The position numbers and the translations under genes were made by a program. From Rhizophlyctis rosea (lineage: Eukaryota; Chytridiomycota; Chytridiomycetes; Rhizophlyctidales; Rhizophlyctidaceae), in contig JADGJC010000077.1 in the NCBI GenBank assembly GCA_027596075.1, positions 62,001 through 126,000 of the forward strand: a stretch of DNA of 64,000 nt, written 5' to 3'. Below the pieces are notes generated by a model that had not been told where the DNA came from, searched no databases, and saw nothing but the letters and a program-made list of their open reading frames with translations. Shown piece by piece: positions 35,396 to 45,894 of this stretch. Position 1 is the stretch's first letter. Each line of letters starts with the position of its first letter.

Positions 35396-37578
35396 GAGTG
35401 AATTTTGGAACGTCATAAACCCCTCTCCATTCGACGAGCTGCAGCCCTTCTTGCGGAACGCCGACTGCCGCCAACGAGGAACTTCGACTGCTCGCATGGA
35501 GTCTTGCTTGTCGAGGTGGGTGGCTGGTGCCAGTAGACACCCACTCCTCGCTCAAAAGAAAAAAAAATTGGCATAGTTTCCCCCTGAAAAACTCACCAAA
35601 ATCCGCCCTCCTCTGACCAAAAGTCTACCGTAACCCCTTTCCTGCCGTCCACCCCTTATCAACCTCAGCCTACCAGCCCCTGCGCATCTCGTGATGCCTC
35701 CCGTCACTACTTCTGACGTTCCCTCGCAGGATAAATCGCCGAAACCGGACAGGTTTGGTTGGGCTGGCTCGGTCGTAGGGCGTATTTTCGAGGATTGGAG
35801 GGTGCGAATTTGGCGTACGAGGATGCAGGTGGTATCATGAGGTTGCCCGAATGCTGGAGCTGCTTTTTGAATGTTGGTGGCAGGAGTTTTTATGGGTTGC
35901 GAAAGTACGGTTGGAGGCGGTAAGGTAATATACGGCCGGGAATGGTCGATTGGGCTAAACAAAGTCAAATTCAACGCTTTGACCCTGCATCCAGAGGTTT
36001 CGAAAGCTCTACGTTGGGACATCGTTTCCACCAATTCTCAAGACTCTACGATACGTACCGTAAAAATTTTATATAGTAACGGTTTTTACGTATGACGTCA
36101 TGTGTGGAGGAGGTGGTATGGGGAATGGTACATATAGAGGAGGGTCGAAATTTGAGATTTCGACGTAAGTCGGTATGACTGAGAAGGCTGTAGAAGGATA
36201 TGGCTATTAGAGATGGTCAACCTATGACTTTCCTTCCGAACAAATTCAGCAGGTCCGGTAACGTTCCGCGCCACCCGCGGCCGACCAGCATGCAGGAGAA
36301 TTCTGCTGGGTGGAAGCAATGCGATATTGGTATGAAGCGAACGAGGAGACTGAGCTGACGACGTACGCAGCTGGTCAGGGCTGTAGCTCAACTTTTTACT
36401 AGTTGGAGTGTGAACGCCAAAATGTGACGGAAGACGTTATGCCGTTGAAGCGCGTCATATCAGCCAGAAGGCTTGAGGGAATTTCCCAGCCGGAACACGC
36501 GGATTTTTCCTTTCGCCACCGTTTTCTCAAAGCGGCCCGCCGACATTCGTCCAACGTTTGACATGCATCTCATTGGTGACCAAGCCCGGCTGTCACATAT
36601 GGCGATGACGAGTCTGTGCAGCAGATGGATAATACCATCTCAGATGTGAAGGCAGCAGAAGTAGATTTGGAATGGCAGCGTGATGAAGTTGGGGGGGTGA
36701 TTTTGAAAAAGTGGTGTGCATGCTTTTGGTGGTGTTCCGCAGAGGGAGAAAAAGGGTTTGTGGAGTGGGGGCAGTGGGAAGTGTGTGCGTGGGGGAAAAG
36801 GTAGAGGTTGGTATGGATGTGTGACGGCATCGGCTGGAAATGACCTGGTTGACGGCTTCAAGTTTGCTGGATACCAGTGACCTCCCAAATTTGGCCCTGG
36901 CGGCTGGCTGCACCTGGCTGACCTGGCTTTTGGACCCTTCGAAGAATCGACCCGTCAACCTCATCGGAGCACGAGAACTGCGATGGTTGGTGGATGAGGA
37001 GTCTCTACTGCTGTACGCCAGTATATGAAGTTGTGCATAGCTGATGCTGCTGATGACTAAAATCCAATCAATCCGGTTCATGACCATACAGTGTGGAGAT
37101 GCCGAGTGTCCAAGTCCGATGGCCACTTATATGTAGGAAGAGAAGAATCTGCACTGGCACCGGTGTATCCATATGATGTTCAACACAGAATACCGAAGCA
37201 TCCTGTTAAGGACGACGTAGCGTTCCAATACTGCACCGACACACCATTGACATTCAAATGCAAAAGGGCCGTCGAGTCAAACACTGCACATAAGATGCCC
37301 CACTATCGCTGCCCCAAACATTCTTTCTTATGTAAGTGGAATATTATGAGCCACTGCACGTGTGGTGGGTGTAAGTGTAACATGCGCATGCATCAGCCTT
37401 GAAAAGGTTGGCCTTCTGGTGACGCACATGGCATCGTTGGGCCAGCGGCCACCACTAGCAGCCTGAGCAACGTAGTGGGACTTCCATCAACACCATCGTC
37501 ACTGCTGGGTTGTTGGGGCCAATTTCGGGTCTGTAATAACCTCTGTTTCTTCAGGCGCATGCGTTGCAACTTCTAGAC
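35396..37578. other. Gene-poor stretch, no confident gene
   Basis: About 2.2 kb. A 48-codon ORF (35694-35840, +, start MPPVTTSDVPSQDKSPKPD) lies directly after a pyrimidine-rich stretch and could encode a small peptide, but nothing else supports it. Frames at 35552-36034 (-) and 36593-37126 (-) lack motifs and are rich in Ser, Pro and Thr. The frame at 37091-37402 (+) contains several Cys and His (HYRCPKH, CTCGGCKC) but no complete zinc-finger pattern. Confidence 0.45.
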
Positions 37579-39240
37579 ATGGAGGGTTGGGACTTCGTGC
37601 GCGTAGGGACAAGAAGTGTTCCGTGCCACCTCTGCAAGCCCATCAGTGGGAATCCAGACCGCTGCAGGCGCAGGTATCAACACGCCGTGAAGGAATTTAA
37701 GAATGGGCGATGGCACGGTGCATGGACATTAGAAATTGCGTTGCTGGTCCGGTTTATTCCCCATCGACTCTCAAAGAGTATCGAGTGGAGATACACAATC
37801 CGGCCTTTCACTTCTGCATACTCGGTGTTGATAACGTGTATCAACTCAGTGATCTGTGTCAGACAAATGGTGGCGGAATGGGTATGGAACCGATGGGAAG
37901 AGGTGCGTGTTGCTATGGAGGATGGTATTTTGGTGTTGCGGGATGGAAACTGGGGAATCTATGAATCTGTGGATCATGGTATCGGTTTGGTGCTTGAAGC
38001 GGTAGAATTTTGTTTGCGAGGCGATGCCCCTCCTCCACAAACAAGCTGACTTTTGATCCGTTCACCATCGTGGGATGCACCAAGTAAGTGATTAACCCCA
38101 CATCTGTCTGGGTCAGGAACATCTGTCGGAACTTTGTTCCAATCGCCCACCACCCGGGAACGTTTGCCCTCTTATGCTTGGTTACAACTAATCCACAATT
38201 CTTCTTCACAGTGTCCCATAACAGCTGTAAACAACCTTTGAGAGGGCTCGCACGTTTGCATGGAAGGTCGGCTGAAGCGGGATGCAGGCGTAATGTGAGT
38301 GTATTTTCTAATGAGGTCTGATTGCTGCAGTAAGTCTCACACTGTATTGCTCCTGAAATCATTCTTCGGGTTCTTAAATACCAAGACTGACCATTCTCAC
38401 CCTTAAAAAGTGCGCGAAGTAGCCGGCAAGTGTATGGTCAATCTGACTTCACAGAAAGGCCTTCGCGAGCTTGTTTGCGACTTGTGCAAGGATAATGAAG
38501 AACGTAAGTGACAGTTGGCCATCTGTTATCATTCCAATTGAATCAGCAGACTCACGGAATCATACCAAAGCAACGCAATCAAATGATTGCATACACGGAC
38601 ACCTCCTAACCATTTCCGACATCTGATCAAATTCAGAAATGGCTCGTCAATGACAGACCACAGGGCTCTGCGGGTATGGCTCCAAATCACGTCTTACGAT
38701 TCAACAAAAGGCTTACGGAACCGTCTTGGTTGGCAGGTGTCGTGACAATTTCAAAACTCCTCCTCCTCTACACGGATCGATTCCCCCATGCACATACACA
38801 CAATATGATACGAGCTCTGTATTGCAATATCCTCGTCAGATTGATCAATGCCGATGTTGTCGATGATGAATTGGTTGCCTTATTGAACCTTAAGCTGATG
38901 CCGCTTTTGGGTGAACTTCGGGGGGCCCAGATTTTGGTTTCTAGTCAGATTAAACCCGGACAGAATATCTTTGCTGCAGCTGCTGTGCCGTTGGTCTTGA
39001 CCTGTGCGGCCCGAGATGATGCTGGTAGCGAAGCCATTGCGCATTTCGGAAAACTCGTGAGTTTGGAGGTTGAGAATCTTAGGACTAGTGCGTTGTCGTG
39101 GTGTTTGGAGTCTTGAAATAGTATGAGGTAATGTAGCATGTTAGCAAAACAAATCTTGCTTACAGAATTTTGTGAGTTCGACTTGCGCTTTGGCAAAGGC
39201 GTGTACTGGACTTCAACTGCCGCCTTTCAGTGAGACGTAA
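37579..39240 (+). CDS. Intron-rich orphan gene with helical, ARM-like segments
   Basis: Pieces with good splice sites suggest one plus-strand gene. Exon pieces: MEGWDFVRVGTRSVPC (from 37579), a tryptophan-rich piece WVWNRWEEVRVAMEDGILVL (37878 on), LTFDPFTIVGC ending in GTAAGT at 38083, a piece from 38211 (NSCKQPLRGLARLHGRSAEAG), REVAGKCMVNLTSQKGLREL (38413 on) ending in GTAAGT at 38503, KWLVND, and a long exon 38736-39056 (VVTISKLLLLYTDRF, PLLGELRGAQILVSS, AAAVPLVLTCAARDDAG). The perfect donor at 39057 leads to NFVSSTCALAKACTG and a stop at 39240. Without that splice it ends at 39116. The helical sequence resembles ARM/HEAT solenoids, but no family is recognised and the 5' exons are uncertain. 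Confidence 0.35.
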
Positions 39241-41077
39241 ATGTCATGGCATTGAAGTCCCGTTGGGCGATTGCGAGAACATTAACCCAATCTTTTCAAA
39301 CGTGAAGCTGACGCTCTCACCCAATACTCTGACCCACATCATCCACCAAGAGGGCTCCGGAAAATTCACCCTTTATTCCTCCCTCCTCCACGAAACCACT
39401 TCCCTATCTGGCACAGCAGCCACAACACCTGCCGTATTGTCTGCGTGTCACAAACACCGTGGACCCAGTTCAGCGCCATTGACCAGAAAACTGTTTGCTG
39501 CTCTCCATGTACCGAGGCTTGGTTTCTGGCAGTCATCAGAACATGTGCACCAAAAAGTATGTTGAAGAGTTGAGAGCAGTGTGAAGTGCGTTATTGGGGA
39601 GAGAGGTGGTGCATTGAGTGGTGGGCTGAGAGCAAGTGTTGCATCAGCAAGAGCTGTTTACGCTACTGGCACGCCGGCTGCAACTGCTACAACACTGTCC
39701 CATGGGCCTGCTAACTTATTTAACTTGGTCCTCTCAGATGCCCCCCACTCTGCTGTCGACACTGGTGTTGGCCGGCGCCTTTTCCGAAACTGCATCCAAA
39801 CCCTGCTAGAAAACCATACCGGCCCGACACCCTGAAATACCATTGGCAAGAGCATCGGTCTTTGAATTTAGGCGTGATTTTGCGTGGTCGTTGAGAAATG
39901 TAAGACTGAGCGGTGGAAGGGATTTGTTGGAGTTTTGAGGACTGAGTCCTTCTTTTCGCTGAGTTGCGTTTTTCGCCGATTTTGTAAGATTTTTTGGGGG
40001 GCCGTTGCGTTTGGAATTTTTCTGCGAATCATCAGAATGGTAAAATACTGTATGCATATCGTCTGCAGACATCACTTATCTCTCGATCAATTACATTGTG
40101 AAGATGTTGTTGACATCCGAGTCTAATCCCACGAAGACTGGTGAAAACAGACGTCCACACTGATGATGAAGTGGTAAACGAGATGGGCAGAAGGCAAGAA
40201 TGATCTCGGGGCATGTTTAAGTGCGTTCCTTGTTCTTCAAGAAAGCAGACTGACCCATTTTACTCGTATCAAGAATTTTAGCCGCGGCTTCAAAGGCTGA
40301 AATTCGATTGGTAGACGTGAAAGCACAGTCATCGGACCCGGCATCATCTGCATACCCGCTGACCGGCATCCGGACCTGTATCTCTAACGTCCTTTTTTCC
40401 GACGACCCAACACACTTCCCTGCTTGTGTTCCGTCCTACTCAACCTGAGGTAATCTGTACGGATCTGGTGGCTGCTGGGGACATTGCAGGCGTTCTCAAG
40501 CTTTCTTCGTAAGATTTGGGTGTTGATCCCTGCGAGACTTCATTTGCATGGCAAAGCATCCACAGTATGATTGATGCGATCTATGGGAAAGATTTTGATT
40601 AAGTCAGCATCGCAATAACAAGAGCTAAGCTAGTGTGTTGACCCACACGATCCAAATACCGGGTCGTATCTCACCCTGTTTCGGAAGTGGGATGGATAGC
40701 GTGTAGAGATGGACCCAGCTGAGGCATGATGGTGATGTGGCCCAAACACAGCATGAATGAACGCTCCGCCATCCTCGTCGCAGTTTTTTTTGCTTAGGAA
40801 AGAGGTTGCTTGCATTGTTGATGTGAGAGGTCAAGATGCGGATCATCACATGGACAAATGCTGGAACATGCTGCGGTGTCCATTGAACCGCAGTGTTGTT
40901 TGCGACAATCTGCCAGACATTTACAGCAACCCCAACAAACTATGCCTGAGAACTCTATTATCTATTACATTGATCGCAAAGGGAAATTCCAGCCTCCCCT
41001 TCCCATAACTCATATGTAGCTCGTGCACAGTTAAACCAGCTGAACCCTCACGCAACATTCTACCCTTTAGCTCCAAT
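39241..41077. other. Gene-poor stretch, no confident gene
   Basis: About 1.8 kb of mixed frames. The frame at 39230-39565 (+) is rich in Ser, Thr and His; the one at 39581-39835 contains TGVGRRLFRNC but no family match; the frame at 39806-40075 (-) is Lys/Asn-rich. None has motifs or clear splice structure. It may hold remnants of the orphan gene to the left or undetected short exons. Confidence 0.4.
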
Positions 41078-42147
41078 TTAGAAAACGGGGTAAGTCCTAA
41101 TCTGGCTATGCGTACCATGCACTTTAGTGTGGGGATCGATGGCAAGTAAGTGGACGGTTCCGGTCCTGCCGTAGGAGATGACCTTCGCAGGGTTCTTTTG
41201 TACAAGGATAGTGACGTGGGCGGGGTTCTCGTAGAAGACCAAATCGCCGATTTTGGCTTCGGCGAGGGAGACTCGCTTTCCGTGGTTTTTTAGCGAGGCG
41301 GTGTTGCCTCCTTTCCACTTCTCACCGCTAAGTTTATCTAGAAAAATAAAGCAATGTGAAATGAGCGAGAGAGAAGACGGACGCCGCGGAAAGGAGAGAA
41401 ACATACCAGTGCCCTTTCCGAAAGCGCTCCAGTAAATCCATGTAGTGAAAGAGCTGCAATCAGCATGCTTGGGAAGGCTTTTGTGGGGGCAAAGCTTATT
41501 GCGGATACCTTCCCATCGAGGAGTAACATCTTGAGTGTAATAAATGGTTTTGCCGGTGTTATGAGCCCACATGGCGGCGTCGACGATGCCTTGGCGGGTT
41601 TTGGGGACGTTGCATGGGGAGTTGTTGTTCGCCGGGGCGGTGGTGGGTTTGGGTTTAGCGGGAGTGGAAGAGGAAGTGCAGTCGGGGACTCCGGCGATTT
41701 TGTGGCCTCCGCGGATGTAAAGGTTGGTGACCCAGCCGGTTTTGCCGTTTGCAGTGACTTGGGTCCACCTTTTGGATGATTTTGATGGGTGTTATTTGGA
41801 GATCATGTAGGGCCTGTGATTACATTGTAAAGTTCTTACCAGTTGTTGCTGCCAACACCCTTGACGGTCACGGTATCGCCGGTCCGCTGGCACTTGGCAG
41901 TGACGGTTTTTTTGGTGATTTGGGTCAAGGAAGCACATCTTTGCAAAAAACATTTTAGGAAGGATCCTTGGTGGAAACGCACCACCAAAGCGTAGATGAA
42001 TTCAACTTACTTAGTAGACGGGTGTGTAGCGCACGACCCGGCAGCGGAGCGGACGTTGACGTTTGAGCCGTAGACATAGACGGAAGCGGCACTAACCGCT
42101 TGAACGGCGGCCGTGGCCGCAAGGAACAACGCAGCGGCGACTTTCAT
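41078..42147 (-). CDS. Secreted SH3b + NlpC/P60 peptidoglycan endopeptidase
   Basis: Begins MKVAAALFLAATAAVQAVSA (signal peptide), then a bacterial-type SH3 domain: VYVYGSNVNVRSAAGSCA, CASLTQITKKTV, VGSNNWW, GKTGWVTNLYIRGGHKI, Cys. A Pro/Thr/Ala linker leads to an NlpC/P60 peptidase: RQGIVDAAMWAHN, the catalytic-Cys motif HADCSSFTTWIYWSAFG (about 41460-41410), then AKIGDLVFYENPAHVTILV with the catalytic His (about 41250-41205). NlpC/P60 enzymes cut D-Glu-DAP or related bonds in bacterial cell-wall peptides, so the product is expected outside the cell, acting on bacteria. First intron donor at 42010 (phase 2, just before a Cys), second near 41838. A TATATAAA element lies at 42258-42251. Signal and SH3b resemble the divergent lysozyme gene at 43161. 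Confidence 0.88.
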
Positions 42148-43160
42148 AGTGGCAAATTCCGTTTTATGAGGTGGTTTGGAGGTTGACTTAACTCCCAGAC
42201 AAAGATCCGATCCGTTTCAAAAGGATTCCGCCCAACCAACTAGAATGTCCTTTATATACGCTGAGGAGTGCTCCCGCTGTTCATCAAGCTCTTTGACTTT
42301 GTGTCGCTGCGTACGATTGATCATGATTCTAGACTTTGGCAGGATGATCCATGGCGGGCCAACACTGATGAACTCGAAATAGGTGGAAAGCGGGAAAAGT
42401 TGGTCACAAAGGGGAACGTGGACCACACGGATACCATGCTGCATAAGTTTGGTAGTTCGCAGAGCGTCACCAGAAGCCAAAAAGCAAGACTTTTTTGCCG
42501 CACCAAGTCCAGGGGTTGCGCGATACCATTGGCGATGTTTCGTGCTTGCTTTCCTTTTGATCATCATTACTGAATTGGCAGCAAACAACTAACGAATTGC
42601 CATTGGAGACTTGCATTTGCCATTGGGCAAGACATTGACCTCCTTCCGGCAACCACAAACCTCCAAGAAGATGGTTCGCGACCCCGCAGCACAGCCTCCA
42701 AAGCGACACGCGCCAAAACAAGTCTCCGACTTGGGAGGATCCTCCGAACACAAGTTCCATATTATGCCAAATTCCACGGCAGTAACCATGGCGCCACACA
42801 CGATTTGGAACCTTTTGCTCTTCCATCGGTCTGTAATCATGCATTCTGTTTCCACCAGAAGGCGACTACTGTGCATGTCAATTTTCAAAAGCTGTGATGT
42901 TTATGGTGCTCCAGAGCAAGGGGGCGACTGAGGTCACTTGCAATTTCCTCGAAAGAACTTGTGACTGCGAAATAGGATCCACTCTTGTGGCCCTTGCATC
43001 TCAGAATGGCTGTGTGTTGCAGAATTTGGCCGAACTCGAAAGGCATTCAGAGATGTTGCCATACACATCCCGTGTTCTGCCAAAGAACATAAAACGTTTG
43101 CATCAAACCTGTCACCACCCTGGACTCATAAACAATCGTAGATCGATCAGAATTTTCACT
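42148..43160. other. Divergent intergenic region between the two SH3b hydrolases
   Basis: About 1 kb separating the two starts and therefore holding both promoters. Overlapping frames (42589-42888 -, Cys-rich; 42611-42931 +) show no motif or signal peptide and are not called as genes. Confidence 0.5.
42251..42258 (-). promoter_or_regulatory. TATA box of the NlpC/P60 gene
   Basis: TATATAAA on the minus strand, about 105 bp before the start codon at 42147; a good core-promoter match. Confidence 0.5.
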
Positions 43161-44177
43161 ATGAAGGTTGCTGCTCTCCTCATAACCGCCTTGGCTGCCG
43201 CGCAGGCCGTTGCCGCCAAGACGGTTTATATCTATGGTTCCAATGTAAACGTCCGCTCCAACAGCGGTTCTTGCGCGACTAAACCCTCTACCTCGTAAGT
43301 GTACTTCTTTCATGGGATAGGTTCTGCGATCAACATCTGACTTCTCCCACTAAAGTTGCAAGGCTTTCACCTCTGTCACTCGCGTGAATGTTGAGGCCAA
43401 GTGCCAGCGTCAAGGTTCAAGCGTGACCATTTCGGGAGTTGGGACGAACAACTGGTGGTAAGTTTCCCTGCTCACCACATTTTTGCCAACTCCCAGCTTT
43501 CTCATCATACACGAGCTAATCAATCAACTTCCACCAGGACTCTTGTCAAAGCAAAGGGTCAATGGGGTTGGGTTACCAACCTTTACATCCGTGGCGGCCA
43601 CAAAATCTCCGGTGTCCCCGACTGCACTTCGTCTTCCACTCCCGCTCCCTCCAAGCCCGCTCCGAGCACTTCCCGTAAGCACTCCACGAGCACTGCTGGC
43701 CGGAAGTTCATTGAAGAGAAAGAAGGTTTCCGTGCTTACTTCTACGGTGATATTGGTGTACGTCTTTCCGTCAGGAAGTTGTGGAATTCAGTCACCTAAG
43801 TGATACACTACTTGCAGGGCGTCAGAACAATTGGATACGGTCACGCTTGCCAAGGGTCCGCCTGTAACGGCATTCACGCACCGCTTTCGAAATCTCAAGG
43901 CGACGCCCTTCTGACGAAAGATCTTAAGAAGTATGAAGGATACGTCAACACTATCATCACTACCCCGCTTACCCAAAACCAATTTGATGCCCTTGTGTCC
44001 TTCACTTTCAACGAGGGGCCCGGCGCCTTGAGGAACCTTGCAAAGTACTTGAACAAGCGGCAATTCACGACTGCGCAACAGCATTGGATCCAGTATGATT
44101 ATGTTAGCGGTGTTGGGCATGTGAAGGGGTTGCACACCAGGAGGGTGCAGGAGATTGCTATGTTTAACAAGAAATAA
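43161..44177 (+). CDS. Secreted SH3b + GH24 lysozyme (phage T4-type)
   Basis: Exons 43161-43294, 43356-43457, 43538-43757, 43818-44177. Signal peptide MKVAALLITALAAAQAVAA, then SH3b: VYIYGSNVNVRSNSGSCA, CKAFTSVTRVNV, VGTNNWW, GQWGWVTNLYIRGGHKI. A Ser/Pro/Thr linker leads to a GH24 muramidase: catalytic Glu in EEKEGFRAYFYGDIG, then GVRTIGYGHACQG, LLTKDLKKYEGYVN, PLTQNQFDALVSFTFNEGPGAL and QQHWIQYDYVSG...RRVQEIAMF. This is the phage/bacterial lysozyme fold that splits the MurNAc-GlcNAc bond. Eukaryotic GH24 genes are usually thought to come from bacteria by transfer; the introns show it is established in this genome. First intron position and phase equal those of the NlpC/P60 gene. Confidence 0.93.
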
Positions 44178-44519
44178 GTAGTTGGAAGGATTGGGATCTG
44201 TTGTGAATTGTTGGATTTCATTGTAGAGGGGAAGGATAGATAGTAGAAATGTAAAACGGTAAAATAACAATATGCGCGTTTGGATGCTGGGGTACACTAC
44301 GAGAAGAAAATGGTTCTTTGTTACTGCTATGGTGCAATCTAACGAAAACCCTCAGGCTCCTCCACGAGTCCGTGGTCGAATAATATGATGGAGTCATATG
44401 CCAAAATAGAACATTTCAAAGCGTGTATCATGCACTATATTGTCTTGGAGTCCAAATGTCGTTTTTTTCCCCATCATCCATTTGCATCACCACATAGTAG
44501 CTTTGATCTTTAGCTGATG
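44178..44519. other. Intergenic, convergent 3' ends
   Basis: About 340 bp between the lysozyme stop (+) and the tryptophan-heptad gene stop (-). No gene seen. Confidence 0.5.
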
Positions 44520-44770
44520 TCAATTCTCTTTCCCAACCCCCTCCCTCTCCTCCCATCCAGCCTTCTCCAACTCCCAAACCGCCTTCTCAGAATCCCACCT
44601 CCTCTTCTCCAACTCCCATCCTTCCTTCTCCAACGCCCACATCGCTTTCTCCGACTCCCATGTCTGCTTTTCGTATTCCCACCGGACCTTCTCGTTCTCC
44701 CATACGGCTTTTTCGGCGTCCCATTTGGCTTTTTCGGACTCCCAAGTTGCGCGTTCTTCTTCCCAGGCTG
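44520..44770 (-). repeat. Degenerate 21-bp tandem repeat encoding the Trp heptads
   Basis: About eleven units of 21 bp, each with a TGG codon at the start and usually GAG-AAG in the middle; codon choices differ between units. Confidence 0.75.
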
Positions 44771-44798
44771 CTCGTTCGGATGGGGTAAGTGTGGCCAT
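44520..44798 (-). CDS. Small protein of tandem tryptophan heptads (predicted coiled coil)
   Basis: 92 codons, MATLTPSERAA followed by about eleven back-to-back seven-residue units that each begin with Trp: consensus W-x-x-E-K-x-x (for example WESEKAK, WDAEKAV, WENEKVR, WELEKRR). The tail is GVGKEN. Trp every seven residues with flanking Glu/Lys would place an unbroken Trp stripe along one helix face, that is, a Trp-zipper coiled coil or a single alpha helix with E-K salt bridges. No signal peptide or other domain. I know no named family. At the DNA level the units are degenerate 21-bp repeats with varied codons, which argues for selection on the protein. A 5' exon before the ATG cannot be excluded (an AG lies just upstream). 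Confidence 0.7.
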   Translation of the reverse strand: MATLTPSERAAWEEERATWESEKAKWDAEKAVWENEKVRWEYEKQTWESEKAMWALEKEGWELEKRRWDSEKAVWELEKAGWEEREGVGKEN

Positions 44799-45894
44799 GA
44801 GGAATGATTATCCTGGAAAGGAAAGGTTTGGAACGCGGTGGAAGGCGTGGGTGGAGTGGGGTGCGTACGATGGTGGCTTTTGAAACTAATGATGGACTGG
44901 GCGGTATTAGCTTTTCTTATTATCCCCTTCATGGTCTCGTTCAGAACTTTATGTGCACACAAAGACTCCACCTACCGATTGATATGTTCGAAAATGTTTC
45001 CAGAGTAGCAGGAGACTTGGGAGAAGTTTGGCGTGGGGCAAGAAAATTCTGCTGGTATCGTGCTCCTTCACACGCCCGCCTCCCCTCAGCCGATACATTA
45101 GAGCAGCCATCCCCAAACTGGCTCACATGCGGGCGGCAGCTGACATCAGCTGGCGACTTAGCGCTTCGAGCAGAACAGCATAAATATTCATTTATCAGTG
45201 ATTTCAACTCATGCAGAAAATTTGGGGATGGATTTTGTGGCAGAGGGAGATTTCGTGTTGCTGCGCTTGAAATCAGTCGAAAAAATCTTGGTTTCGTTGG
45301 ATTTTGATGTTGGGGGTGTTTCACTCTTTTTGAGAGGGAGCGAAAGCATGATTTTTCATTTATGCCGGGATGGTGTCCGGCAGAGTTGTGTCCCCGATGT
45401 CGCTCCACGGTCTCCACACCATCTCTTTGCTGTGAAGGTCAAAATCCGCATTCGTTTATCTTGGTGTTTGACTTTAGGATGTGTGCAGAGAACGGTGTTA
45501 TAGTAAAGAGTGGGGCAATTTTTCATGATTGGTGTGGAAGAAGGAGAGCTTCGGGCTGAACTACGTGGTGGGGGGGTGTCTGTGGACCCGCCAAGTATCG
45601 TCTCATAAATGATCAGTTGACATGCACGCCACACTCCATTCCAAAGGCAGTCCAATTACGCAATGAAAAATTCAATTTTTTTATTACGCTATGCACCAAG
45701 TTACAAACTCGATTATATACTAGATAGATATCCCAGATGAGATAACATTTCCTTTACCACCCTACGCTAAATACAATTACACAGATAGAGAACACCGCTA
45801 CTAAACACCGTCCCAATCTACCAACCAAACAAGAAAATTGCATATATACTAGTGTGAAAAAGATTAGGCGGCCCGGTTGCCGCAGAGAGAAAAG
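44799..45894. other. Intergenic, no gene seen
   Basis: About 1.1 kb between the Trp-heptad start and the nitrate reductase stop. Open frames (45198-45503 +, 44941-45417 -) show no motif. The part next to the nitrate reductase (45665-45860) is AT-rich, as expected of its 3' flank. Confidence 0.45.

Noticed and set aside
42589..42888. Cys-rich minus-strand ORF between the two hydrolases
   Set aside because: No signal peptide and irregular Cys spacing; it overlaps an equally long ORF on the other strand.
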